From Asparagopsis taxiformis (taxonomy: Eukaryota; Rhodophyta; Florideophyceae; Bonnemaisoniales; Bonnemaisoniaceae), in assembly GCA_030407315.1 (NCBI GenBank), contig JALQPE010000276.1, forward strand, positions 23,405 through 87,404: DNA of 64,000 bases. The letters are read 5' to 3'. Shown here in pieces: positions 21,870 through 32,193 of this stretch; position 1 is the stretch's first letter, and each line of letters starts with the position of its first letter. The translations under genes were made by a program, and so were the position numbers. The notes under the pieces are model-generated. The model saw only the letters and a program-made list of their open reading frames with translations. It ran no database searches and was not told where the DNA came from.

Positions 21870-22901
21870 CACAGCTGTAGACCGCGACTATCACAACTGG
21901 CACATCCGCCTCGGTCACCTACACCCCACTCGGATTCAATAATTCGCTCTCAAAGGTCTCGTACTAGGCCTCCCCGACACGCTCAAACACATGCCTCCCT
22001 ATATCAATTGCACCGGCTGTGCAATAGGAAAGCAACCCACCGCCCCGTTTCATACCAAACCACGCACTTCATCGTTATGTACACATATCCTTACTGATAC
22101 CTGTGGCCCTTTCAATACATCTATTCAAGGCAATCGATACTTTGCTACTTTTCTTGACGAGCATAGCCGTTTCCTCCCCCAGTAAGACGTGAAGATGTAC
22201 CAATGATGGCCAGGCCGTATGATGAACATATGACGTACATGGTGTTCCTCTGATGTACCGAAAAGGAACACTCGCTCTTCAGCTGATGGCCGCATAGCGA
22301 TACACCAAAGATGGACCTGAGATGTCTTTACGCTCATCTTTCGGACATCAGCGAAGTATCTCTTGCACACAGTACAGATATCACGTACATCATAGGTTCA
22401 TCTGAGGCATATCACGGGTACATATTCATTTTCTTATAGGGATCCATGTTCACCTCACAGCACAAAATAACGTTGCTGCAGCCCACATCCAGGATTACAT
22501 ATCCAAAACCCACAAACTCAAGTCTCGTCGCGTCACAGACCTTACAATGGACAATGCCAAGGAATACTTCTCCGCACCACTCCAGCATTTCTAACATACA
22601 TACAAGCCACATCACCAGACACCCTACTATACCACATACACCTCAGGAAAATGCCCTCGCGGAACGAGTGAACTGCACACTCATGGAGACTGTCCGCGCG
22701 CTTCTCCTATCCTCTTCCCTACCCTCCACCCTCTGGGACTTTGCCCTACTGTGTGCAGTAGAATATCGCAACCACTCACCGCACACTGCCCATGGCAAGA
22801 CACCAATTGGTGTCTGGACAAACACCATCCTTGACGTCACTAAATTCCTCCTTTCGGCCAACACGGCTACGTACATAGCCGCAAACCAGTTCCCAAGCTA
22901 G
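21870..22901 (+). pseudogene. Copia integrase, interrupted by a 258-bp insert
   Basis: The N-terminal zinc-binding region reads WHIRLGHL with CTGC downstream (HHCC). The core reads TDTCGPF (first Asp), then FLDEHSRFL. There it stops at the insert (22182-22439) and resumes with VHLTAQNNVAAAH, TMDNAKEYFS (second Asp) and QENALAERVNCTLMET (Glu). The DDE triad is thus recognisable. A one-base frame offset across the insert and a further shift near 22590 show decay. Confidence 0.75.
22182..22439 (+). mobile_element. Candidate introner-like insert, copy A (258 bp)
   Basis: The insert begins GTAAGACG straight after CCCCCA and ends TTTTCTTATAG, so both edges are consensus spliceosomal splice sites in the sense of the host integrase. 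The ends also form imperfect inverted repeats: GAAGATGTACCAATGATGG near the left against GAATATGTACCCGTGATAT read from the right. The body matches 59370-59619 on the opposite strand, and the similarity stops at the same splice-like edges in both copies. Confidence 0.6.
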
Positions 22902-23154
22902 CACCGCGTGCAGAACTCTTCCAATACATTGGCAGAATCGATGCCCATCATTTTCACATCTACAACCCTACAACACAAACTGTATCAAGATGCCTTGCTT
23001 CCGACTTCAATAAATATGACCCTAACAATGACCCAGTCAACACGACCAACATCACACCGACCTCATAAGCCCACACGTCCGTAGTCGTATCCACGCCACC
23101 CACTGCCGTCCCATTCTCTGTGCCAAAAAAAACCTAAAACAAGCCAGAGCTGCC

Positions 23155-24681
23155 CCTGATGCGTCTGAATGGGAGAAGTCATGGAATGCGGAATCAGACA
23201 ATCTAGAAAAACGCGGCACCATTACATATGTTCCCCGAGACAGCATACCTCCCTCAACCACTCTTATCCCTGTGAAATTTGTCCTCAAAACCAAGACGGA
23301 CGCCAACGGGATACCTCTTACACGTAAAACCCGCTGTAACATACGCGGCGATCTCCCACAACTAAATGAACACTTCGGCCCAAATTCCATATCATCCCCT
23401 GTAGCTGATCGTGACGCTATCCGCGTCTCCCTCACAATAGCCACAGCTCATGGCTACGACGCTCATCATTGGGACTTGGATTCGGCATTTCTCCACGAAT
23501 CTTTCGGAGACGACAAAACCATCAATATTTATCAACCGCCTCGATTCAATGGTACCTATAAATACCCTGGACATGTTGGCCAAGTCACTAGTAATATGTA
23601 CGATGCAAAGCAAGCATGCAATACATTCACAAAAGGCCTTTCCCACCACCTACAACTCAAAAATTTCACCTGACTGTCTAGCGAAAGTTGCACGTTCCTC
23701 CTTACTTCCCTACACGACTCCGAAAAGTTCGTCTTTTTCGTGATCACAGTCGATGACTTCCTAGTCATATCTAATGACCAGTCCCTACGCGAACACGCCA
23801 AGCAACACCTCCAACGTAAATATGTCTTCAAGGACCTCGGTACTGTCCAACAAATTTTGGGATGGAAAGTCACTCGTACTCCACAATTCATCCGTATTTC
23901 ACAGCCTGACCATATCACTACACTCCTCACCAAGTTCAACCTACAGGACGCCAAACACGCTTCCACTCCAATTGCATCTGATCTCCTCAACACCACTTAA
24001 CACATCAACACACCTCTGGACACTAAGACACACGATTATAATGCACTGATTGGTCACTTACGCTATCTAGCAGATTCAACACGCCCCGATATAACTTTTA
24101 TCACTGGCTATCTCGGCCGATATTCACACGCACCACTACTCCTGCACTGGAAAGCCGGTCTACGAGTTCTCCGTTATCTCAGTGCCACCCGGGATCAAGG
24201 GATTGAATATAAATCTACGCCAAAAACTACACTTACTGCGTACTCTGACAGCGACTTTGCATCATACCACAATACCCGTCGCTCTATATTAGGGTCAGTC
24301 ATCATGTTCAACGACGCACTCGTTGCATGGCAATCCAAAAGACAACGATTCGTTGCCCGCAGCACTTGGGCGGCGGAATACGTGGCTACCTACCATGATT
24401 CCCAGCACATCAACTGCATACACAACCTACTCCACGATATCCAACACCCAGAACACAACCCAACAATACTTCATATGGACAACTCAGGGGCGATTACAAC
24501 AGCCAAAACCCTACACCCGACGCCAAAATCAAAACACATTGATGTCAAATATCATTTTTTAAAACAAGTCACGCGCAAACGCATCGACATCAAGCATATA
24601 TCCACGCATGCGAACGCGGCTGGCAAACTAACGAAAGCGCTCAAGCCCGCGCAATTTAAGCAAAAACTCTCCCTACTCCGG
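23155..24681 (+). pseudogene. Copia reverse transcriptase-RNase H, broken
   Basis: RT motifs in order: FVLKTKTDANGIPLTRKTR, then HHWDLDSAFLHESF (catalytic Asp region), then ITVDDFLVISND (the copia YVDD box as TVDD). The RNase H domain follows with AYSDSDFASYHNTRRS, ALVAWQSKRQ, STWAAEYVA and DNSGAI. In-frame stops at about 23671 and 23998 split it. The end KSKHIDVKYHFLKQ is the typical copia C-terminal motif. Confidence 0.85.
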
Positions 24682-24764
24682 CTCTCACTGCTCGCGCCGC
24701 GCGGCTACTGTCGGCTGATCATCCCTTCTCCCCGTCGCGACCAGCAACCGCCTGCATCATCGGA

Positions 24765-24876
24765 TGATCATACTATTACACTATAGCATTACAGTAACAT
24801 ACGCAACACTATTTAACCCAACGCCGCCGAGCCGGCAACAACAGTAAAGGTATGGACCTCTGACGCAGCATCCTCA
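24765..24876 (+). repeat. Shared LTR between two copia copies, 112 bp
   Basis: It has the same length and ends as the LTR at 19390. Sequence downstream of it resembles the leader of the first element (CAGACGCTA), so it serves as 3' LTR of one copy and 5' LTR of the next. Confidence 0.75.
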
Positions 24877-26125
24877 GAAGAGAATGCGCCCAGACGCTAC
24901 AACTAACTCGCAGAAATAGAGGCCACCATCTCGAACGTTTCCCAGCCCTCCGACCGCGACCTCCACCGCCAGAATTAAAATAGGCAGTGCAGACGTCAAC
25001 TCAAAAGCGACTCTCCATCCCGAGACCTTTATCACAAAACAATCATTGAACCCACTAACCCCGAGAAACGCACAACGTATCACAGGAATCTGGCACTATG
25101 TCGAATATTATTCATACCAATTGGCATGGTTTAAACATATTATAAGAAATTATAATGAACATGAGCCCCGCAACATTGAACAGACTCTTGCCCATGCTTT
25201 ACGATTTTATACTGGACATGCTCTCCACTTTCCCGCTGCATCATTTGCAAGCCAATTTGCGACGAAGGTCGAATTAGCTAAAAGCATGCCACAAGAGTCA
25301 ATAAAAACATAAATTGATCATGAAAACTAACTCCGTAACCCTATGATACAATCGGCGTTCCCACAGATCGCCGACGAGCAAAAATTGTGCAATTCGTAAT
25401 CAATGGCCTTTAACACCTCACAGACGGTGCACCAATACTTCGGAGTGTTCCAAACTTCCATAATTTCCTCTAGGGAAAGAGACCATCTCTGGGACTTGTC
25501 TACACATGCTGAAAGGGCATGAAAGTACGACGCCATAGACCAACAATCCAGAAACACCCTCTCCATACACACGAAACCATCCCCTTCAGCGACTCGAGGC
25601 CAGCCTACGTCAGCCTCAATTTATATCGTACCCCACCATAAAACCCCTATAGATAACCATATCCAACATACCCTCTCTCGTCGTACCGGTATGAATACCA
25701 ATCAGTAACCCCTCGAACGGACATTACAAAATACTTACCCCCACCTTGCGATCATCGGGGACAATGATGCACACTGCATAGATCACCAAAAAACCCACAG
25801 GCAACTATTACACCATGCGAAAATTGATGTGACACAAACAGCACATCCCAAAAGGCTACCAAGCACACCAAGCCATCCATTCTTTATCGTTCTCACACCA
25901 ATATTTCATCAAAGCCCCAGAGCAAGAACAGTAACCGATGCTTGATTTTTCCGAGCCGAACCGCACATTCATGACACTAGAAATATATCAAGTCCCACCA
26001 ACGCCGCAACAACCACCTTCCTACTCAGATAAACCGCCATCCAGCACAATAAAGTGGGATTCTACCTCTTACTATATTCTAGACTCGGGCATAAAGCCTG
26101 CAAACTACACTACTGTGTCTGAGAT
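24877..26125 (+). mobile_element. Second copia element, 5' part only, decayed
   Basis: After the shared LTR the sequence parallels the first element's gag at low identity. The pair IQSAFPQIADEQ and LQSAFPNIDDEK marks equivalent positions. Near 26080 a protease-like ILDSGI occurs where the first element has LNSGAT. Many stops interrupt it. The copy is cut off at about 26125 by the GCAGT-rich block, and pol is missing. Confidence 0.6.
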
Positions 26126-27054
26126 CGGGCCTGGGGCAGTACTGTACGGCAGTAAAATTTAGTACTGTAAAAATATAAATTAATGCCCTACCTACCGGCA
26201 GTACAGTGCACTGCCCGGAGGCAGTGGCCATGTGCTGCCGACGGCAGTAGAAAGTACTGCCTGGATGTATGACGTGAGGCAGTGGTGGGAGGCAGTGAAA
26301 GATGCTGGATTTAGTTTGTCTATCTGGCAGTGATTTGTGCTTCATTGGCCAGTAAAATAAAGTAGTATATTGTGCTGACTTGGGCAGCACGGGGAGGAGG
26401 TAAAATATGCTGTCCAGGAATATGGCCCACGGCAGTATTATTTGGTGGCGTGGGATGCACTGTGTGGCAATAGAAGCTGGTGTTTCCGGCGGCGTGCTGT
26501 GCTGGCTGCAGGCCCGAATGACGGCAGCACATTTTACTATATTTAGAGAGAGCCCCGATGTACTGTATGATACTGCCTGCACGTCATTCCAGAGGCAGAG
26601 AAATGTGCTGGATTCTATTCTTGGACAATGCAGTAATTTCTGCTGCTGTGTGGTGCTGCTTTTTTCTGTACTTACAGGTAGTGACAAGTATATTTTCTGG
26701 CAGCACAGTAATGTAGTGTAATAGGATGACAGTGGACATACTGCGAGGCAGTGTATTTTATTGCCTGTGGAAGCGAGTGGGGACTGTAAATTATGATGTC
26801 TGACGCAATGTGTGAGAGCAATGAAATGAGCTGCTGATAGTCTCTGTAAAAAGCTGTCTAATAGTACTGCTTTATGATACGAAAAGTGCTACCGTACCGT
26901 GCTACTTGCCAAAGTGCTGCCGTGCTCTACTACTTGCGTATGTGTAAATCATTGCCACGCTGTACTGCTCCAGGATATGTGAATTGCTGCCCCACAGCAC
27001 TACAAAAAGTAGTAGATTTTGATGTATTATAGAGCTGTCCAAATCTGTGTAAAG
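26120..27054. repeat. Block crowded with GCAGT/ACTGC motifs
   Basis: About a dozen GCAGT words, plus ACTGC and many TGCTG words, occur in both orientations over roughly 900 bp, mixed with short AT stretches. No coding frame explains the bias. Dense short motifs in both orientations resemble subterminal transposase-binding regions of large DNA transposons. The block ends exactly where the Ty3 LTR begins. Confidence 0.5.
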
Positions 27055-27737
27055 TGTAGCAGGTAGAAAATCCGCTAGAGCGGCAAACCACCCGACAGGT
27101 GTCCCGAGCCTCGGTAGAGGAAGTGGTAGAGCAGATGAACCTTATAGGTACCCGGCGGGTAGTCTCGTGAGAGAGAAGGGATCGCTACCCGGAGGGGGTT
27201 GTGCGATTATAGCGCTCACGCGAGATGCGTATTAATGGAGCAAGATGACGTAATCCGTCGAGCTGTTGGCTAACCCTAAGGTTTTCCCGGAGAGGGGTTG
27301 AACAATAGGTATGCGAACACTGTTCCTGTGGGTCGTAATTCCACTTGAGTTTACGTTACTCTAGAAACCGTGCCTACTGGCTATTCCAGTGGCAGTTTTA
27401 TACTAAGTCTACTGTAAGCTAGGGTTAGTGGTTAGGAATAAATATCCAGTTAGTGACCAATCAGAACCCAATTACTGGCGCTCGCCTACCCGCGAGGTCA
27501 TTGCCAATAGGCTTACATTGTAATGTATGGCTGATCAGCCTAAGTTAAAATTTGCCCCTTGTGGGGTCTTGGCCGGGGCCGATAGGCCCGGGTGGGGTTA
27601 TTTGTCAGCCTTAGCTGGTCCTAAGTATAGGAAACACGCCAGTTGGCTGGTGCCTTCTGATTGGCACATCCCGTAAGTGGGTACCCAATAGGGAAGCGAC
27701 ACGGCTCGATCAGCGAGGACCGCCAGGCGGTACGACA
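27055..27737 (-). repeat. 3' LTR of Ty3 element, 683 bp
   Basis: On the plus strand it begins TGTAGCAGGTAGAAA and ends CGGTACGACA. It aligns along its whole length with the right LTR but with many substitutions and several indels (683 versus 658 bp). Confidence 0.85.
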
Positions 27738-27752
27738 CGGCCCCCTCCTGAG
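27738..27752 (-). other. Candidate polypurine tract
   Basis: Minus-strand AGGAGGGGGCCG lies immediately upstream of the 3' LTR, where plus-strand DNA synthesis would be primed. Confidence 0.55.
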
Positions 27753-28238
27753 AGATTTGTCGTCCCGACAAAATTTGATCAAAATAAAAATTACAATTTT
27801 TGGCTGTGGCCGTTGCATTGTGCAATTCAAAATTTTCCCGCGCGCGGCGCGTGCACACTAAATGTGTTGTCCATCCGACTCTTCCCGAGTTCCGCCCGAC
27901 CGTTTCCTGTTGGAATCAACACCTGTTACAGGATCATCATCGATCTAACGCGAAATAGCGTATTCACCCCTTCGGTGTCCAACTGCGTCCACGCATTTGC
28001 GTCCTTTCCATTATCCCTCAAAGGGTTTTTGCGTCCATCTGCTAAATAATTAGCCGCGTGATCGCACGAGCGGTGCCAATTCGAGGCTTGCATTCGTCGT
28101 TTCGGCCCATTGCCTCGCGATCCCCTTCCTGGGTTGAATAACGCAGCTCCCTTCCGGAGACTTAAGCCAATAGGCCGTTTGTTCGTCCCGCTTCAGGGTT
28201 TTTATCGACGTCCTTCATAGCCTCTACTGGCTTTTAAG

Positions 28239-30548
28239 ATGACCCCTCGCGCTCCGATTCAATTCGAATCCTCCGAAGAGGAAGGAGACAATATGGGTTC
28301 GCCCAACCGCCCAACCACACGCTCTAGCGTCCAACGTCCCACGACTCGCCACCAAGCTTCCTCCTCCCGCACCGGGGCTCCGCCTACACCGGCTAAGTCT
28401 TCGTCGACTTCCGCGCCACGCGCGCCGTCAGCCACCGCGGCTCAATCGCAAACGCGAACGCGTTCGACTGCCGCCAAAGGCCCCGCTGATCCAGCGTCGC
28501 CTGCTGGCAAGGTTGTGAATACACAAGCACGTTCCGAAGAGACGGTCCCCCCTACTAGGGCAAGCGCACAAGAGCGCGACTCTGTTCCGGCTGAATCGCC
28601 TGCTTCCCCGAAGCCTTCCACCCCAGTGGCTAGTGTCAAACCGTCATCGGTTAATCCGCCGTCACGCGAAGGTGAGTCACCGAAGGCCGCCGGCCCGTCC
28701 CCAAAGGGAGCTATGCCGGTCCACACCGAGGAGGTGATAGAAGTCGTCGCCGAGGGAGGCGCTACGCCCAGGCCAACAAGGCAACCGAACGTCAGGCCTT
28801 CGCCAAGTTCGCGTCCGATTACTTCTCGTCCTTCCGCCCCTGCGGCTCGTACCTCTTCTGGTCGTGACGCTTCAGCGAATCCCTATGAGGACTATGGTCG
28901 CCGCAACCAGCAGATACTGGCGGACGCTCGAAAGCGTAGAGAAGAAGAGTTGCGCCGCGAGGCTGCTCGAGCAGAAGCCGAGAAGGCAGCAGCCGAAAAG
29001 GCTAATGCTCAACCTGTCGAGAAGGTCATAGACCCATACGCCTCTACTGGCAGAGTTACCCGAAGTGGGTCTGGTGCGGCTGCCGCCGATGCCTCTGTAG
29101 GCGTAAGACCGTCGGGCACCGCCCTAGTTGACCCTTACGCGGTTGCGTCTGCCCCAGCACCAGCTGTTACGTCACACGACACTCCCCCTCGGGCACCTAA
29201 GCCGACTGCCAATTGGCGCTCCATGGGAGAATTCTACCCAGCCAATGCTGATGAACTGGTGGTATTCGACTCGCAAGCCTTGCCTTTCAGGCGTGAGCTC
29301 GCCGCTCCTTGGGAACACTACCCGTTTGCGCGACTCCCTCGTAGGGACTTTACGGATCGCCCGAGAAGCGAGTTACGTCGCGATATGCTTCTCATGAGCT
29401 CCCTCCGGGGTCAAAACCATCAGGTTCAAAACGAATGTTGGTCGGCGTATGCCCGTCTCCCCTCGAGTCGCCCTATGCGTCACTTCCGTGTCCCCCATAC
29501 GCTATGTAGCGACAGGACTTTCCTGCTCCATCCCGGAGATGCGCTTTACGTCGAACGTATGAATCGTCGCTTGTTCCAAGAGGGATCATACCAAGGCTCC
29601 GTAGCGGATCTACCGATGGTTCGGTCACGCTGGTTTGCGTACCCTCCACGTCCCGATACGGGTAGCTATGAGCATCATATGCGTTTGCACGCTAGGGTTA
29701 CTTCCCGAAGGATGGGGCGTCAGGTGACGGCGAATGATTATCGCGTGTTCGCGCACCGTCATGGTAGCTCTGCTGAGCCGGCTACTAGACCCATGAAGGT
29801 AGCTAGGGAAGCTTTGGACCCGCTATGGGATGATCCCACTTGGGAAGGCAAGTCATCTCCACCGATGTGTTTGCCCGTTGCCGACCCTCCGTCGCTGGTG
29901 TATTTCCACAATTCCGCTCTTCGCGACGCGCCCGAATGGCGAATGGACAGGTTCCGATCGTACCTCGAGTTGGAGAGGGATATCCTTATAGGGATCGAGT
30001 TGGCTCGTACCGCCGAGACGCGGGGCTTTGTGCCGGTGATGGCGGAGGAACTCCTCAATAGGGTGAGCAGTACTTGGTACGATATCCCGAAGGTTCCGGT
30101 GTCGGACGTGGTCCCCTATAGTCGGGAGTTACCTGGTTCGGTAGTGCGTCGGTTGCTGAAGGTGGCCCTTGGGGGTGATGATTATCCGCAGGAATTGGTC
30201 AGTACCAACATCACGGGAGTGGCACCGGAGAAGGTGGTTATCTACAGGACTGTTGACTTGCCGGTGAGGGCGTTACGTATTAACGTGTTAAACCATCGAG
30301 ATGGTACAGTCGCAGAGCTGCCGCCTTATCGCAGAGATGGTGAGTTCACCGAAGATGGGTATTACGGCGTGGAGCCTGACAATTATTCCGACGGTCATCC
30401 CGATTCTTACAAATATCAGCCTGTTGGCGAGGCATTTGTGCCGCGTCCGTGGTGGACTGGCCGCCGAGGCGGGAGGCCCAGCTGGGCGTTCGCCTTACGC
30501 AGGACGGAGCTTCGCTTCTGTTGCTTCCTTACCACCCAGTGGTGCTGA
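28239..30548 (+). CDS. Opposite-strand ORF inside the Ty3 element, part 1 (769 aa)
   Basis: The frame opens with an acidic patch (FESSEEEGDNMG) and about 250 residues of Ser/Pro/Thr/Ala-rich disordered sequence. A charged helical stretch around RKRREEELRREAARAEAEK follows. From about residue 330 to 740 there is a compositionally normal, probably globular part with many Trp, Tyr and Arg residues. I recognise no domain. It is not an envelope protein by eye, as there is no signal peptide or transmembrane segment. Plant Ty3 lineages are known to carry extra ORFs, sometimes antisense, between pol and the 3' LTR, and this fits that place. The frame appears to continue in another frame from about 30450. 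Confidence 0.65.
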   Translation: MTPRAPIQFESSEEEGDNMGSPNRPTTRSSVQRPTTRHQASSSRTGAPPTPAKSSSTSAPRAPSATAAQSQTRTRSTAAKGPADPASPAGKVVNTQARSEETVPPTRASAQERDSVPAESPASPKPSTPVASVKPSSVNPPSREGESPKAAGPSPKGAMPVHTEEVIEVVAEGGATPRPTRQPNVRPSPSSRPITSRPSAPAARTSSGRDASANPYEDYGRRNQQILADARKRREEELRREAARAEAEKAAAEKANAQPVEKVIDPYASTGRVTRSGSGAAAADASVGVRPSGTALVDPYAVASAPAPAVTSHDTPPRAPKPTANWRSMGEFYPANADELVVFDSQALPFRRELAAPWEHYPFARLPRRDFTDRPRSELRRDMLLMSSLRGQNHQVQNECWSAYARLPSSRPMRHFRVPHTLCSDRTFLLHPGDALYVERMNRRLFQEGSYQGSVADLPMVRSRWFAYPPRPDTGSYEHHMRLHARVTSRRMGRQVTANDYRVFAHRHGSSAEPATRPMKVAREALDPLWDDPTWEGKSSPPMCLPVADPPSLVYFHNSALRDAPEWRMDRFRSYLELERDILIGIELARTAETRGFVPVMAEELLNRVSSTWYDIPKVPVSDVVPYSRELPGSVVRRLLKVALGGDDYPQELVSTNITGVAPEKVVIYRTVDLPVRALRINVLNHRDGTVAELPPYRRDGEFTEDGYYGVEPDNYSDGHPDSYKYQPVGEAFVPRPWWTGRRGGRPSWAFALRRTELRFCCFLTTQWC

Positions 30549-31506
30549 TGACTTGTACGAAAGTCAGGTCCCGATGACCGTCGCGCCAACCGCGCCAACC
30601 CCTCAGCCTACAGCTGCCCCTTCATCCCAAGTGGGTCCCGCCATGGAGGCGCTTCTAACATCCGACCAAGGCTCTGAGCCATCCGTAACCGGTGATGATG
30701 TAGTCACGCGTCAGCCTCCTGCTGTAGATATCCTACGTGGGGAATTGTCGAGTCGCGAGTTGCTATCGATTCCGCATGTGCGGCGGTTGGCCGATGATCT
30801 CGGGGATGGTACGGTGGCTTCCATTTTTGCCTCTGCCAATGGGCGTTACATCGTAAGATCCGCGTTGGATGGACTTGCATTGTCGTGCATCACGTTAGCT
30901 GCTCGCTATAAGCAAGGACGCGAACAGCGTAACATCGCCCGAGAGCGTCGCCGCACAGCGGATAGGGAGGTTGAGGCCGCACGCCTGGAGGCAGCAGAAT
31001 TGCGAACCCGGATTGGGGAATTAGAAGGTGAGTTGGAGGACGCCAGGCGTCTACTGCAGCAAGCAGTTATTCCCGAAGAGGGTGGCGAGGAGACTGTTCA
31101 GCCTGGCTACTCGCGTCGTCGCGCTAGGTCTCCCGATGAGGGTCTTCCCGAACGCAACGTGCGTACTCGTCTTCATTCCCCCGTGGGTGCTGCGGATGCT
31201 AGTAATCCTTTACTTGCGCGTCTTGATGCCCGGTTAGGGTCGCCTGAGTCGCCAGATGTTTCTCCGCCTCCCGCGTCCATCCCAGCAGTTGGGTTATCCG
31301 CCACTGCGGTTGCGTCTTCGCATGGCCCTGTGCCTGCCCGTCGTCGGGGTTCTAGTGCAGTTCCGCAACGCGGTTTGCGTCGTAATCCTACCTTCGCAAG
31401 GGTTGCACCCCGCCATCCTCGTCCTTCGACGAATGTACGCGCTCCTGCCCCTACGGCACCGTCTGCCTCTCATCGGCCTCGGCCTTCTAGCCATTATCGT
31501 CGCTAA
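30301..31506 (+). CDS. Opposite-strand ORF, part 2 (coiled coil, up to 401 aa)
   Basis: This frame overlaps the end of part 1 and carries on its composition (SPYAGRSFASVASLPPSG), so the two are probably one protein of about 1,100 residues split by a frameshift near 30440-30480. It contains a long helix with heptad-like charge (REVEAARLEAAELRTRIGE and onward), a good coiled coil, then a Pro/Arg-rich tail. Gag-like or DNA-binding roles are possible. The coding strand is opposite to pol and the two gene sets converge near 31.5-31.8 kb. Confidence 0.6.
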   Translation: MVQSQSCRLIAEMVSSPKMGITAWSLTIIPTVIPILTNISLLARHLCRVRGGLAAEAGGPAGRSPYAGRSFASVASLPPSGADDLYESQVPMTVAPTAPTPQPTAAPSSQVGPAMEALLTSDQGSEPSVTGDDVVTRQPPAVDILRGELSSRELLSIPHVRRLADDLGDGTVASIFASANGRYIVRSALDGLALSCITLAARYKQGREQRNIARERRRTADREVEAARLEAAELRTRIGELEGELEDARRLLQQAVIPEEGGEETVQPGYSRRRARSPDEGLPERNVRTRLHSPVGAADASNPLLARLDARLGSPESPDVSPPPASIPAVGLSATAVASSHGPVPARRRGSSAVPQRGLRRNPTFARVAPRHPRPSTNVRAPAPTAPSASHRPRPSSHYRR

Positions 31507-31786
31507 GGACTGGCAATTGCCTTTGGGAGAATAACCTCTAACGGTAGTTTGAACACGCTCTTGCGTTGCGCCATTGTTCATCAGGTAGTCCTGAGGCACC
31601 TCTGAGGTACATTAAAGATGAATCATCACGCTGACGTGCGGATTTGTTTGTTGAAACCCCTTTTTGCCAATTTTTTCATTTCCTGAAAATCTTAATTTCC
31701 ACAATGGCTCCGGTTGGCGGTGATAAAGTGCGCCCTTTTTGGCTTGACCCTCCGAGGTTTGGTAGCTTCACCCAGTGGGTTCCTTG
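31507..31786. other. Convergence zone inside the Ty3 element
   Basis: A 280-bp spacer separates the stop of the plus-strand ORF from the stop of the chromodomain frame. Transcripts of both strands would need to end or overlap here. No clear terminator structure was found. Confidence 0.4.
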
Positions 31787-32170
31787 TTAGGTTCTTGTCC
31801 CTGTGGGGTTGCGCATCTTCTTCCCTCTCTTGGTTTTGCGCGTGCGCGCTCGGCGTGGTTGCCGGTCACCTTCGCGGTGTTGTCTTCGACGGAAGTACCT
31901 TGATGCCCATTCAGGGGGGACGTTCGCGCGTTGCGTCCATGTCGGCTTTCGGTAGCCATACCATTTCACAAGGAACCATTGTTCCCCATCGTCGTCAGTG
32001 ACGTAATCGATGAGATCATCGATGGGATATTCCTCCTCTGAGGTTGCGCGTTCGGCGTCGCTACTTCCCTCTGGGGTTTCCTTCGTCCCTTCAGGGAGAG
32101 CTACTCGTTCCGAGTTCGGCTGCGTGCCCTGTGGCGCTTTCTCTTGTTCCCCATTGGGGGTGGTTTCCAA
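31787..32170 (-). CDS. Chromodomain of the Ty3 element
   Basis: The core EYPIDDLIDYVTDDDGEQWF then LVKWYGYRKPTWTQ is a chromodomain, with the aromatic cage residues Tyr, Trp and Trp in place. In chromoviruses this domain sits at the integrase C-terminus and steers insertion to modified histones. Here it is in the -1 frame relative to pol. It has no ATG, and its frame is open upstream across the pol stop, through an AGA-repeat stretch. Expression therefore needs -1 frameshifting at the end of pol, or an indel has separated it. A basic tail (RRARTRKTKRGKK) follows. Confidence 0.8.
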   Translation of the reverse strand: METTPNGEQEKAPQGTQPNSERVALPEGTKETPEGSSDAERATSEEEYPIDDLIDYVTDDDGEQWFLVKWYGYRKPTWTQRANVPPEWASRYFRRRQHREGDRQPRRARTRKTKRGKKMRNPTGTRT

Positions 32171-32193
32171 AGACCTTACGGGGTTTGCCGTGG

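Larger units (their letters stand above)
19390..24876 (+). mobile_element. Degenerate Ty1/copia LTR retrotransposon
   Basis: Two direct 112-bp LTRs, both starting TG and ending CA, bound a copia-order interior: gag, protease, integrase, reverse transcriptase, RNase H. The interior carries several in-frame stops and frame changes (for example stops at 23671 and 23998), so the element cannot make a full polyprotein. The LTRs are very short for copia. A 258-bp insert with splice-like ends interrupts the integrase. The right LTR is also the left LTR of a second related element. Confidence 0.85.

Noticed and set aside
27121..27150. tRNA-like word (TGGTAGAGCA) inside the Ty3 LTR
   Set aside because: No acceptor or T arm pairs around it; only an A-box-like coincidence.
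28239..30548. Envelope gene in the Ty3 element
   Set aside because: No signal peptide, no transmembrane segment and opposite strand to pol.
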